A stretch of DNA of 64,000 bases. Source: Onthomonas sp964456525. GTDB lineage: Bacteria; Bacillota; Clostridia; Oscillospirales; Oscillospiraceae. The notes below the pieces were generated by a model. That model did not search any database, was not told where the DNA came from, and was given only the letters and a program-made list of their open reading frames with translations. The translations under genes were made by a program, and so were the position numbers. Below are positions 44,596 through 51,949 of the stretch, piece by piece. Position 1 is the first letter of the stretch; every line of letters begins with the position of its first letter. The stretch is from positions 1-64,000 of the forward strand of contig CAYWAP010000003.1 of the NCBI GenBank assembly GCA_964456525.1. The letters are read 5' to 3'.

Positions 44596-44754
44596 TTAGC
44601 GCTCTGCCTTCAGCAGCGAGTGAATCCGCTGCAGCAGGCTCTTTTCTCTCCCATCCTGGAGCAGCAGTGCGCCGTAATTGTCTGCGTGCATCCATGCGGG
44701 AATGGAACGCTCCGTGACATTGTTCATCGTCGTCATCCCGGAAACCATAATCAT
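44596..44754 (-). CDS. Small unknown protein, 52 aa
   Basis: ATG 44754 has GGGAGG 8 bases upstream and the frame ends TAA just before a good - strand terminator, which argues for a real gene. The product starts MIMVSGMTTMNNVTERSIPAWMHADNYGALLLQDG and ends in a basic helix (KSLLQRIHSLLKAER). No membrane segment or known motif. It is divergent from pucR with a palindrome in between; a link to PucR is possible but unproven. Confidence 0.6.
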   Translation of the reverse strand: MIMVSGMTTMNNVTERSIPAWMHADNYGALLLQDGREKSLLQRIHSLLKAER

Positions 44755-44886
44755 AATCAATACCTCCCTGATATAAATTAAGACCACGTTTTAAATGACT
44801 TGTGTGGTAATTTGTCTTTCTGATATTAGGATAGCAGATTTTTCCGCTTTTGCAATGTGTGTCAGTTACAAACATTTCGCTATTTC

Positions 44887-44903
44887 TTGTGCTCTCAGCA
44901 CAA
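44887..44903. promoter_or_regulatory. Palindrome upstream of pucR
   Basis: TTGTGCTCTCAGCACAA: 7-bp perfect arms around CTC, 43 bases before the pucR start and between divergent genes. It has the size and symmetry of a dimeric repressor site. No known consensus is matched. Confidence 0.5.
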
Positions 44904-44945
44904 ATCCGTTAAAAAGTACGAAAATCATCTGAAAAGAGGGGTTAT

Positions 44946-46133
44946 ATGGCACTTACAATGGGTCAATTGGTGGAGCAAGTCCGGGATAAATTTGGTCTGA
45001 AAATCCTCGCCAGTCCGTCACACATGGATCATATTGTGACGTGGGTGCACATGACGGAGGACGCCAGCATCGCCTCCTTTTTCTGGGGAAACGAGCTGGT
45101 GGTCACCAGCGGCTACGCCATGCGCAGCGACGACGATCTCAAGCACTTTATCGAGGTCATGATCGAGCAGCACTGCGCCGGCATTGTCATCAACATCGGC
45201 CAGCATCTCACAAGCGTCCCGCAGATGGTCATCGACTATTGCCAGGAACAGCACTTCCCCCTGCTCACCATGCCATGGGATATGTATATCACCGAATTTG
45301 TGCGGGTATGCTGTTCCCTGATCAACAAGAGCACCCGGGACGAGCACGACCTGGCGGAGGCCGCCATGCACATCATCAACAACCCCCAGGCCTCCGGCCC
45401 CGACCAGGAGCGTCTGGACGAGATTTTTCAGGAGGAAAACGGGTTCCAGCTGCTGGCCGTCCGCGCCGCCTTCAGCAAGATGTTTCAAAACGTCATGGAT
45501 CACCGGAGCAACCTGCGGCTGCACACGGCGGTGCGTCCCTTTCACGTCCCCTATCTGGTGTTTCGTCAGGAAAAGCGCTCCTTTGTTCTATTGAACCGGA
45601 AGGACCGGCAGCTGGCGGATGATGTGGCCCGGCACATTCTGGAGATGACCCACGAAACCTTTCCCACCCTTCCGATTTCCATCGGCATTGGCGAGCCGGT
45701 GGACTCCTATGAGCAGCTGGCGGACAGCTTTCACACGGCGGTTTCCGCCTGCCGCCGGGCAGCCACCCAGAAACTGGATGCCGTCCGGTTCAAAGACATG
45801 GGGTTTTACAAGCTGCTCTACTCCGTCCCAAACGATGATTTGCTGTACAACTACTACGAAGAGGTCATGGGCCCTCTGCTGAAACACGACAAAAAGTACA
45901 ACAGCGCATACACAGAAACCCTGTTTCGCTATCTGCTCTCCGACGGCAGCTTGCAGGAAGTTGCCGCGGCCATGTTCACCCATCGCAACACCGTAAACTA
46001 CCGCATGGGAAAAATCCGTGATATTTTGGGCTGTTCCCTGGATTGCCAGGAGGAGAAACTGCCCTATCTGCTGGCATATCACGTGGGGGTTGTGCTGCGC
46101 CTGATTCCGGACTTGGAACACGGAACCGCATAG
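44946..46133 (+). CDS. PucR-family transcriptional regulator
   Basis: 395-residue regulator with an N-terminal purine-catabolism regulatory (PucR) domain (about 5-125; ILASPSHMDHIVTWVHMTED; GNELVVTSGYAM), a GGDEF-like CdaR middle domain (about 170-300; ISIGIGEPVDSYEQLADSFHTAVSA) and a C-terminal helix-turn-helix (VAAAMFTHRNTVNYRMGKIRDILG). Such proteins usually control nucleobase or amino acid use. AAGAGGGG is about 5 bases upstream. Downstream is dacF, with 124 bases between; the ligand is unknown. Confidence 0.93.
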   Translation: MALTMGQLVEQVRDKFGLKILASPSHMDHIVTWVHMTEDASIASFFWGNELVVTSGYAMRSDDDLKHFIEVMIEQHCAGIVINIGQHLTSVPQMVIDYCQEQHFPLLTMPWDMYITEFVRVCCSLINKSTRDEHDLAEAAMHIINNPQASGPDQERLDEIFQEENGFQLLAVRAAFSKMFQNVMDHRSNLRLHTAVRPFHVPYLVFRQEKRSFVLLNRKDRQLADDVARHILEMTHETFPTLPISIGIGEPVDSYEQLADSFHTAVSACRRAATQKLDAVRFKDMGFYKLLYSVPNDDLLYNYYEEVMGPLLKHDKKYNSAYTETLFRYLLSDGSLQEVAAAMFTHRNTVNYRMGKIRDILGCSLDCQEEKLPYLLAYHVGVVLRLIPDLEHGTA

Positions 46134-46257
46134 GCTTTGTTGAAAGAACATCAACATGCCCAAGCGGCGGGCCTTTCTGCCTGACGCCCTTCCCTGAATT
46201 TTCCTGTATTCTTTCCCGGATTTTCCACATCCTAGCTCTAGCAAGGAGGAAATCGGG

Positions 46258-47379
46258 ATGAAACACTTTTTGATTGCTCTATTGGCCGCCGCCCTGTTCA
46301 CCGCACCGGCAGCGGCAGCAGGACCAGAAAACATTTCCGCTAAATCGGTGGTTTTGATGGATCAGGCCACCGGAACCGTCATCTACGAGGAAAATCAGGA
46401 CGAGCAGCTGGAACCGGCCTCCGTCACCAAGGTCATGACCATGCTGCTGGTGGCCGAGGCGCTGGATAACGGCGTCATCTCCATGGAGGACATCGTCACC
46501 GTCTCGGCTTACGCGGCCTCCATGGGCGGCAGCCAGGTCTTTTTGGAGGAAGGGGAGCAGATCTCCGTGGAAGACCTGCTCAAATCTGTGGCAGTGGCCT
46601 CCGGCAACGACGCGGCAGTGGCTCTGGCGGAGTATGTCGCCGGTTCTGAGAGCGCCTTTGTGGACCGGATGAACCAGCGCGCTCAGGAACTCGGCATGAA
46701 CAACACCCATTTTTTGAACTGCGACGGCCTTCCCGCAGAGGGGCACCTCACCACCGCCTATGACATTGCGCTGATGAGCCGGGAACTTCTAAACCACGAT
46801 GTCATTCGGGACTATGTGACCATTTGGATGGATTCCATCCGGGACGGCGAATTTCAGCTGTCCAACACCAACAAGCTGATTCGTTACTATGACGGCGCCA
46901 CCGGCCTGAAAACCGGCTCCACCAGCACCGCCGGCTTCTGCATCTCCGCCAGCGCCCAGCGGGACGATCTGGAGCTGATTGCCGTGGTTCTGGGCAGCGA
47001 CACCTCTGCGGAGCGCTTTAACACCGCGAAAAGCCTGCTGGATTACGGCTTCAACCAATACACTCTGGTGGATGCCACGCCCGCTGACCTGCCGGAAGTC
47101 CCGGTCAAGCTGGGGGAGACCAGCACTGTGCAGGTGGCGGTGGAGGGCAACTGCCTGGTGCTGGTGCGCAAGGACCAGGTAGAGGCGGTGGAAGCGGAGA
47201 TCTCCACCGTTTCCGGGCTTGACGCCCCTGTGACCAGCGGCGCCTCCCTTGGCAGCGTGAAAATCAAGGTGGATGGAACCACAGTCAAAACCATTCCTCT
47301 GGTGGCGGCGCAGGACGTGGAAAAGCTGGATTTCGGCGGCATTTTCCGGCGTATCTGGGGCCAAATCGCAATGCAGTAA
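46258..47379 (+). CDS. dacF: D-alanyl-D-alanine carboxypeptidase, DacF type
   Basis: Low-molecular-weight penicillin-binding protein that trims the terminal D-Ala from peptidoglycan peptides. Signal peptide at 1-20 (MKHFLIALLAAALFTAPAAA); active-site SVTK with Ser55-Lys58; SGN at 115-117; KTG at 218-220; a C-terminal beta domain (about 255-350) and a terminal amphipathic helix (GGIFRRIWGQI) for membrane anchoring. 373 residues. AAGGAGG precedes the ATG. DacF paralogues act in growth or in the forespore; which applies here is not known. Confidence 0.95.
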   Translation: MKHFLIALLAAALFTAPAAAAGPENISAKSVVLMDQATGTVIYEENQDEQLEPASVTKVMTMLLVAEALDNGVISMEDIVTVSAYAASMGGSQVFLEEGEQISVEDLLKSVAVASGNDAAVALAEYVAGSESAFVDRMNQRAQELGMNNTHFLNCDGLPAEGHLTTAYDIALMSRELLNHDVIRDYVTIWMDSIRDGEFQLSNTNKLIRYYDGATGLKTGSTSTAGFCISASAQRDDLELIAVVLGSDTSAERFNTAKSLLDYGFNQYTLVDATPADLPEVPVKLGETSTVQVAVEGNCLVLVRKDQVEAVEAEISTVSGLDAPVTSGASLGSVKIKVDGTTVKTIPLVAAQDVEKLDFGGIFRRIWGQIAMQ

Positions 47380-47396
47380 ATCCAATTTGACAATGA

Positions 47397-47428
47397 AAAA
47401 CTCCTGGCCCAAAGGGGTCAGGAGTTTT
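47397..47428. terminator. Bidirectional terminator between dacF and thiT
   Basis: AAAACTCCTG...CAGGAGTTTT with inner GCCC/GGGT pairing, T- and A-runs on both sides. It separates two convergent genes. Confidence 0.88.
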
Positions 47429-47451
47429 GTGCCGTTGCGGTACGGATGCTC

Positions 47452-48000
47452 TCAGTCCTCCGCCGTCAGGTATCGCGCCAGCGGCTTTGCCAGAAAGACG
47501 AACGCCACCAACGTGATCAAAATATTGGGGCCCATATAGACGATGTTGTAGAGGGCCGAGTAAAACCAGGGGCTGGCCATCTGCAGGCCCAGGAAGGTGT
47601 CCGGCATGTAGTCCGCCCAAATCGTGGCGCCCACCACAAAATGAACCAGATAACGGGCGATGCCCCCGATAAGGGTACCGGTGAAAAGGGCGCCGCGCTT
47701 GCCATGCATCACGCCGGCAAGGCCCAGGACGGTAAAGGCCAACAGGTAATCTCCAATGATCGACTGCCAACCGATGGCAAAGCCGCCGTCAAACATAAAT
47801 TGCAGCACGCCAAGGACCAATCCGATCAGCAACCCGGGAAATAGCCCCCAACGGACGCAGAAAATAATAACGGGGATCATGGCCAACGTAACCGAGCCGC
47901 CCCAGGGCATTTCCCACAGCTTCACCATGCTGAGAACCTGGGCGGCAGCCACCAGAAGGCCCCCCTCACAGATCATACGGGTACGATTATGGGATTTCAT
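47452..48000 (-). CDS. thiT: Thiamine transporter S component (ECF type)
   Basis: Substrate-binding membrane subunit of an energy-coupling-factor transporter for thiamine. The 182 residues form six helices; the N-terminal KLWEMPWGGSVTLAMIPVIIF is the ThiT signature, and the FDGGFAIGWQSIIGDYLLAF loop continues it. Start ATG 48000 has GGAGG 7 bases upstream; ATG 48003 is an alternative. The ATPase and T subunits are not in the window, as usual for group II ECF systems. I found no TPP riboswitch in the 295-base upstream gap. Confidence 0.92.
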   Translation of the reverse strand: MKSHNRTRMICEGGLLVAAAQVLSMVKLWEMPWGGSVTLAMIPVIIFCVRWGLFPGLLIGLVLGVLQFMFDGGFAIGWQSIIGDYLLAFTVLGLAGVMHGKRGALFTGTLIGGIARYLVHFVVGATIWADYMPDTFLGLQMASPWFYSALYNIVYMGPNILITLVAFVFLAKPLARYLTAED

Positions 48001-48236
48001 CATATAACCTCCAAACATATCCCCCCAGCCAGACCCTGTTGGAGCGCCGGAAATGTGACCGGCGGCGGGGAATGGTTTCACCGGACAGGGCCCAGAATAG
48101 GGGGAATGTAAACCGGATCTCCCGGAATATGGCCGGGGAATCGCGGCCTTGTTTTACCGCTTATCCCGGGACAGGAGCCGCCCTGTTCACCCGTCAATGA
48201 GGCGGCGGCGCGCCAAACTGCCCCGCAAATTTCATG

Positions 48237-48271
48237 AAAAGAGCACCACCCAAAGGTAGGTGATGCTCTTT
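48237..48271 (-). terminator. Terminator of the oad operon
   Basis: On the - strand AAAGAGCAtCACC...GGTGgTGCTCTTTTC, a 12-bp stem with one mismatch and a T4 end. It lies 25 bases after the oadB stop. Confidence 0.8.
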
Positions 48272-48295
48272 GGATTTTGTGATCGATCTTTTTCT

Positions 48296-49495
48296 TTAAC
48301 CAAAGACCGCCAGCAGGAAACCAGCAGCAACCGCAGAGCCAATCACGCCAGCCACATTGGGGCCCATGGCGTGCATCAGCAGGAAGTTGGAGGGGTTGTC
48401 CTTCTGACCCTGTACCTGGGAGACACGGGCAGCCATCGGAACGGCGGACACACCTGCGCTGCCGATCAACGGGTTGATTCTGCCGCCGGTGAGGGCGCAC
48501 ATAATGCGGCCGACCACCAGACCGCCAATGGTGGCAAAGCAGAAGGCAGCCAGGCCCAGAATGATGATCTCAATGGTTTCAGCAGACAGGAACTGATCCG
48601 CGGTTGCAGTCGCGCCCACAGAGATGCCCAAGAAAACGGTGATGGTGTTCATCAGCGCGTTCTGGACGGTGTCGGACAGGCGGTCACACACGCCGCAGGT
48701 GGACCACAGGTTGCCCAGCATCAGGCAGCCCAGCAGCGCGGCCACAGAGGGCAGAAGCAGGCAGCAGACGATGGTAACCACGATGGGGAAGATGACCTTC
48801 TCGGTCTGAGAGACGTTGCGCAGCTGCTCCATCTTGATCTGGCGCTCTTTCTTGGGCACCAGCAGCTTCATAAAGGGCGGCTGGATCAGCGGAATCAGCG
48901 CCATATAGGAGTAAGCGGCGATGGCGATGGGGCCCAGATAGTTGGGAGCCAGCTTTGATGTCAGCCAGATGGCAGTGGGGCCGTCCGCACCGCCGATGAT
49001 GCCGATGGAAGCCGCAACCTCTCCGGAGAAGCCCAGAATGATCGCTCCCAGCATGGCGGCATAGACGCCAAACTGAGCGGCGGCGCCCAGCAGCAGAGAC
49101 TTCGGGTTGGAAATCAGGGGACCAAAGTCGGTCATCGCGCCAACGCCCATGAAAATCAGGGACGGATAGATGCCCAGCTTCACGCCTAAGTACAAAATGT
49201 CAAGGAAACCGCCCTCATGCAGCACGGCGCTGAAATCGATGTTGGTTCCTGAACCGGCGTACCACAGATCGGCGTGGTAAATGTCAGCGCCGGGCAGATT
49301 GGTCAGCAACATGCCAAATGCAATGCCCACCAGCAGCAGCGGCTCGAACTTTTTGGCAATGCCGAGGTACAGCAGCACGCAGGCGATCAACAGCATGATA
49401 ACCGTCTTCAGCGCGGACAAACCGCCGTTTTCAAACATGCTGTAAAAGCCCGTCTGTACCGCCAGATTGTAGAAGATATTACTGATAAATTCCAT
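48296..49495 (-). CDS. oadB: Na+-translocating decarboxylase beta subunit
   Basis: Integral membrane subunit that couples biotin decarboxylation to Na+ export. The 399 residues have about ten helices and the OadB landmarks GADGPTAIWLTSKLAPNYLG (region IIIa) and the central DFGPLISNPK and GNLWSTCGVCDRLS segments. AAGGGGG lies 7 bases upstream. It is the last gene of the oadA-oadG-biotin carrier-oadB unit, so the whole pump is encoded together. Confidence 0.96.
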   Translation of the reverse strand: MEFISNIFYNLAVQTGFYSMFENGGLSALKTVIMLLIACVLLYLGIAKKFEPLLLVGIAFGMLLTNLPGADIYHADLWYAGSGTNIDFSAVLHEGGFLDILYLGVKLGIYPSLIFMGVGAMTDFGPLISNPKSLLLGAAAQFGVYAAMLGAIILGFSGEVAASIGIIGGADGPTAIWLTSKLAPNYLGPIAIAAYSYMALIPLIQPPFMKLLVPKKERQIKMEQLRNVSQTEKVIFPIVVTIVCCLLLPSVAALLGCLMLGNLWSTCGVCDRLSDTVQNALMNTITVFLGISVGATATADQFLSAETIEIIILGLAAFCFATIGGLVVGRIMCALTGGRINPLIGSAGVSAVPMAARVSQVQGQKDNPSNFLLMHAMGPNVAGVIGSAVAAGFLLAVFG

Positions 49496-49507
49496 ATCGG
49501 GACCCCC

Positions 49508-49915
49508 TTAAGCCAGGATCACCAGGGGATCACCAGTCTTGACGGCGGCTCCCTGAGAGACGACAACCTGTGCCACAGTGCCGTCCTTCGGAGCGAGGAC
49601 TTCGTTCTCCATCTTCATTGCCTCAATCACAGCCAGCAGTTCGCCGCCCTTGACCGTCTGGCCGGTAGTGACCTTGACGGCGACAACCGTGCCGGGCAGG
49701 GGAGCGTTGACCGGATCACCGGCGGCGGTGACGGCGGGAGCGGCAGCGGGGGCCGGAGCAGCAGGAGCGGCAGCGGGGGCGGCAGCCGGAGCAGGAGCGG
49801 CAGCGGGGGCGGCGGCAGCGGGGGCCATTGCCTCATATTCGTCCGCCAGAATCGCCTGTCCCTTTTCCACAATCACCTCATAGGTCTTGTCATTCAGTGT
49901 GACTTTATATTTCAT
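49508..49915 (-). CDS. Biotin carboxyl carrier protein of the decarboxylase
   Basis: Carries the carboxyl group between OadA and OadB. The 135 residues have a short N-terminal region, an Ala-Pro-rich linker (about 30-62) and a biotinyl domain with EAMKM, biotin site Lys101. Here the biotin domain is a separate gene rather than the C-terminus of OadA. It starts one base after the oadG stop, with AAGGAGG inside oadG. The linker DNA carries an exact repeat (see 49737-49810). Confidence 0.95.
   Translation of the reverse strand: MKYKVTLNDKTYEVIVEKGQAILADEYEAMAPAAAAPAAAPAPAAAPAAAPAAPAPAAAPAVTAAGDPVNAPLPGTVVAVKVTTGQTVKGGELLAVIEAMKMENEVLAPKDGTVAQVVVSQGAAVKTGDPLVILA
49737..49810. repeat. Triple direct repeat in the biotin-carrier linker
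   Basis: GGAGCGGCAGCGGGGGC occurs exactly three times, at 49737-49753, 49764-49780 and 49794-49810, encoding the Ala-Pro linker on the - strand. Exact DNA identity suggests slippage or recent expansion. Confidence 0.85.
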
Positions 49916-49916
49916 A

Positions 49917-50258
49917 TCACTTTACCTCCTTGATAGAAATAAATCTCAGCTCATTCAGAGGTGTTTTCAATTCATCTGCAACGATGGCCATCACCATCGC
50001 AGCCGTGCGGTCGGGCACGTCGTGGAGCATGACAGGGCCGCAGGAACCTCTGGCAACCGGGGCGGGGGCCGCCACGGGCGCGGCCGGAGCCGGCGTGGCA
50101 ACGGGCGCATTGGCAGCCGCCTTTTTCGCCTCCATGGAGGAGACGATCTTGCTTTCAACGGCAATGATAATCCACAGCAAAATGAGCGTCAAAAAGACCA
50201 CAATCATACCCAGGAGAACGACGCCCAGGGCCTCGACAATGGTAATATCACTATTCAT
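49917..50258 (-). CDS. oadG: Decarboxylase gamma subunit (OadG family)
   Basis: Small subunit that anchors and assembles the alpha and beta subunits. One membrane helix (about 8-32, ALGVVLLGMIVVFLTLILLWI) is followed by an Ala-Pro-Val linker and a short C-terminal domain. 113 residues. GGGAGG is 8 bases upstream. It lies between oadA and the biotin carrier gene. Confidence 0.88.
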   Translation of the reverse strand: MNSDITIVEALGVVLLGMIVVFLTLILLWIIIAVESKIVSSMEAKKAAANAPVATPAPAAPVAAPAPVARGSCGPVMLHDVPDRTAAMVMAIVADELKTPLNELRFISIKEVK

Positions 50259-50276
50259 ACGTCATTCCTCCCGCGC

Positions 50277-51683
50277 TCACTCTTCCTCGCAGGCTTCCAT
50301 GGTGTACTTGCAGGTACGCTCTTCCTTTTCCTTCCGAGCGATAAAGTAATCCTTTGCCTGCTTGGGGAAACAGATATAGCTCATGATGTCCTCTTCGCTG
50401 CGGGCCAGTTCGCCCAGCTCCTCAGCTGCCTTCTTAAACTCCTCACCGGTGCGCTTCTGATCCTCAATCCGGCAGTCCGTGGGCTTGCCGCCCTCGCCGA
50501 GGATCTGGGCCTCCAGAACCTGGTTGACCGGGGCGGGCGCGATGCCGTACTCCCCTTTGAAGTAGTTCTTGACCTCTGTGGAGATGTTCTTATAGCGCGC
50601 GCCCACCAGGACGTTCGTCACGGCCTGGTTGCCCACCATCTGGGACAGGGGCGTCACCAGAGGAGGATAGCCCATGTCGGCCCGGACGGCGGGGATCTCC
50701 GCCAGCGCTTCCTCAAACTTATCCATAGCGCCCATATCGGTCAGGTTTGCAATCATGTTGGACAGCATGCCGCCGGGAACCTTGTAAACCAGCGCCTGGG
50801 CGTCGGTTCCCATGCTCTTGGGGTTGATCAGGCCGCTGTCGATGTACTTCTGCTTGATGGGCTTGAAATAATCGTTGACCTCATTGATGACCTTCTCGTT
50901 CAGGCCGGTCTCAATGCCGTACTGGGACAGTGCATAGAACATCGTCTCCGTTGCGGGCTGGGAGGTGCCGTTGGAGAAGCAGGACGTGGCGGTGTCAATG
51001 ACATCGATCCCGGATTCCACCGCCTTGGTCACCGTCTGATAGGCCATGCCGGTGGTGCAGTGGGTGTGCAGGATCAGGGGCATATCGCCCAGAGCATCCT
51101 TAATGCCCTTAATCAGGTGCTCTGCCTCATAGGGGCTCATCGTCCCGGCCATATCCTTCAGGCAGATGGTGTCAAAGCCCATGGACTTGAGCTCTTTGCA
51201 CATCTCGACGTATTTCTCAACGGTGTGGACGGGGGACTGGGTATAGGAAATGCAGCCGGATGCCACTGTCTTTTCCGTGGCATACTTTTTGGTCGCCTCC
51301 AGAGCCGTCCGGATATTGCGGAAATCGTTCAGCGCGTCAAAGATACGCAGGATATCGATGCCGTTTTTGATGGACAGCTCGACGAACTTCTCGACCACAT
51401 CGTCATGATAGTGCTTATAACCCAGCAGATTCTGGCCGCGCAGCAGCATCTGCAGCCGGGTATTGGGCATTTTCTCGCGGATATTGCGCAGACGCTCCCA
51501 CGGATCCTCACCCAGATAACGCAGGCAGGAGTCAAACGTGGCGCCCCCCCAGCACTCAACGGAATAGTAGCCAGCCTTGTCCATGGTGGACAGGATGTCT
51601 TCATAATCCGAGTAGGGCAGGCGGGTCGCCATCAGAGACTGGTTTGCATCACGCAATACGGTTTCAGTAAATTGAACTCGCAT
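50277..51683 (-). CDS. oadA: Oxaloacetate decarboxylase alpha subunit (carboxyltransferase)
   Basis: Moves CO2 from oxaloacetate to the carrier biotin, releasing pyruvate. The TIM-barrel has the metal motif TVLRDANQSLMATR (Asp12), the metal HTH of LHTHCTTGMA, the reactive lysine of LKDMAG and the PYC_OADA helical domain. At 468 residues it ends before the biotin domain that is fused in Klebsiella OadA. GGAGG lies 7 bases from the ATG. Sequence cannot fully exclude a related substrate, but the pyruvate carboxylase-like site favours oxaloacetate. Confidence 0.93.
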   Translation of the reverse strand: MRVQFTETVLRDANQSLMATRLPYSDYEDILSTMDKAGYYSVECWGGATFDSCLRYLGEDPWERLRNIREKMPNTRLQMLLRGQNLLGYKHYHDDVVEKFVELSIKNGIDILRIFDALNDFRNIRTALEATKKYATEKTVASGCISYTQSPVHTVEKYVEMCKELKSMGFDTICLKDMAGTMSPYEAEHLIKGIKDALGDMPLILHTHCTTGMAYQTVTKAVESGIDVIDTATSCFSNGTSQPATETMFYALSQYGIETGLNEKVINEVNDYFKPIKQKYIDSGLINPKSMGTDAQALVYKVPGGMLSNMIANLTDMGAMDKFEEALAEIPAVRADMGYPPLVTPLSQMVGNQAVTNVLVGARYKNISTEVKNYFKGEYGIAPAPVNQVLEAQILGEGGKPTDCRIEDQKRTGEEFKKAAEELGELARSEEDIMSYICFPKQAKDYFIARKEKEERTCKYTMEACEEE

Positions 51684-51758
51684 ACGTACACCTCCATAAT
51701 GTTTAAAATGAGCCTGACATAAAACCCTTCAAGCTGATTTTCATTTTCTTCCGCATCT

Positions 51759-51788
51759 ATATTACAACAAAAGGCTGTAGATTGTAAA
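51759..51788 (-). promoter_or_regulatory. Promoter of the oad operon
   Basis: On the - strand TTTACA (51783-51788), 18-base spacer, TAATAT (51759-51764), about 76 bases upstream of oadA. Confidence 0.6.
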
Positions 51789-51885
51789 GTAGAAATCCAA
51801 AAAAGCACAATTCTAAAAGTCTTATTTGGAACGAAATTCCGGATTTCCACAGTGAGTTCGGTACTTTTCGGCCCAGTTGCCGGAA

Positions 51886-51907
51886 CGCCCTCCATCGGGA
51901 GAGGGCG
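51886..51907 (-). other. Hairpin after parE
   Basis: CGCCCTC-CATCGGGA-GAGGGCG, 43 bases downstream of the parE stop. No clear T-run, so terminator function is uncertain. Confidence 0.4.
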
Positions 51908-51949
51908 CTTTCCCGCGCAAAAGAAGGGCCATGCAGAACCCTGCCCGCA

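Noticed and set aside
48001..48295. Expected TPP riboswitch before thiT
   Set aside because: I searched both strands for the CTGAGA and ACCTGAT core segments and found neither.
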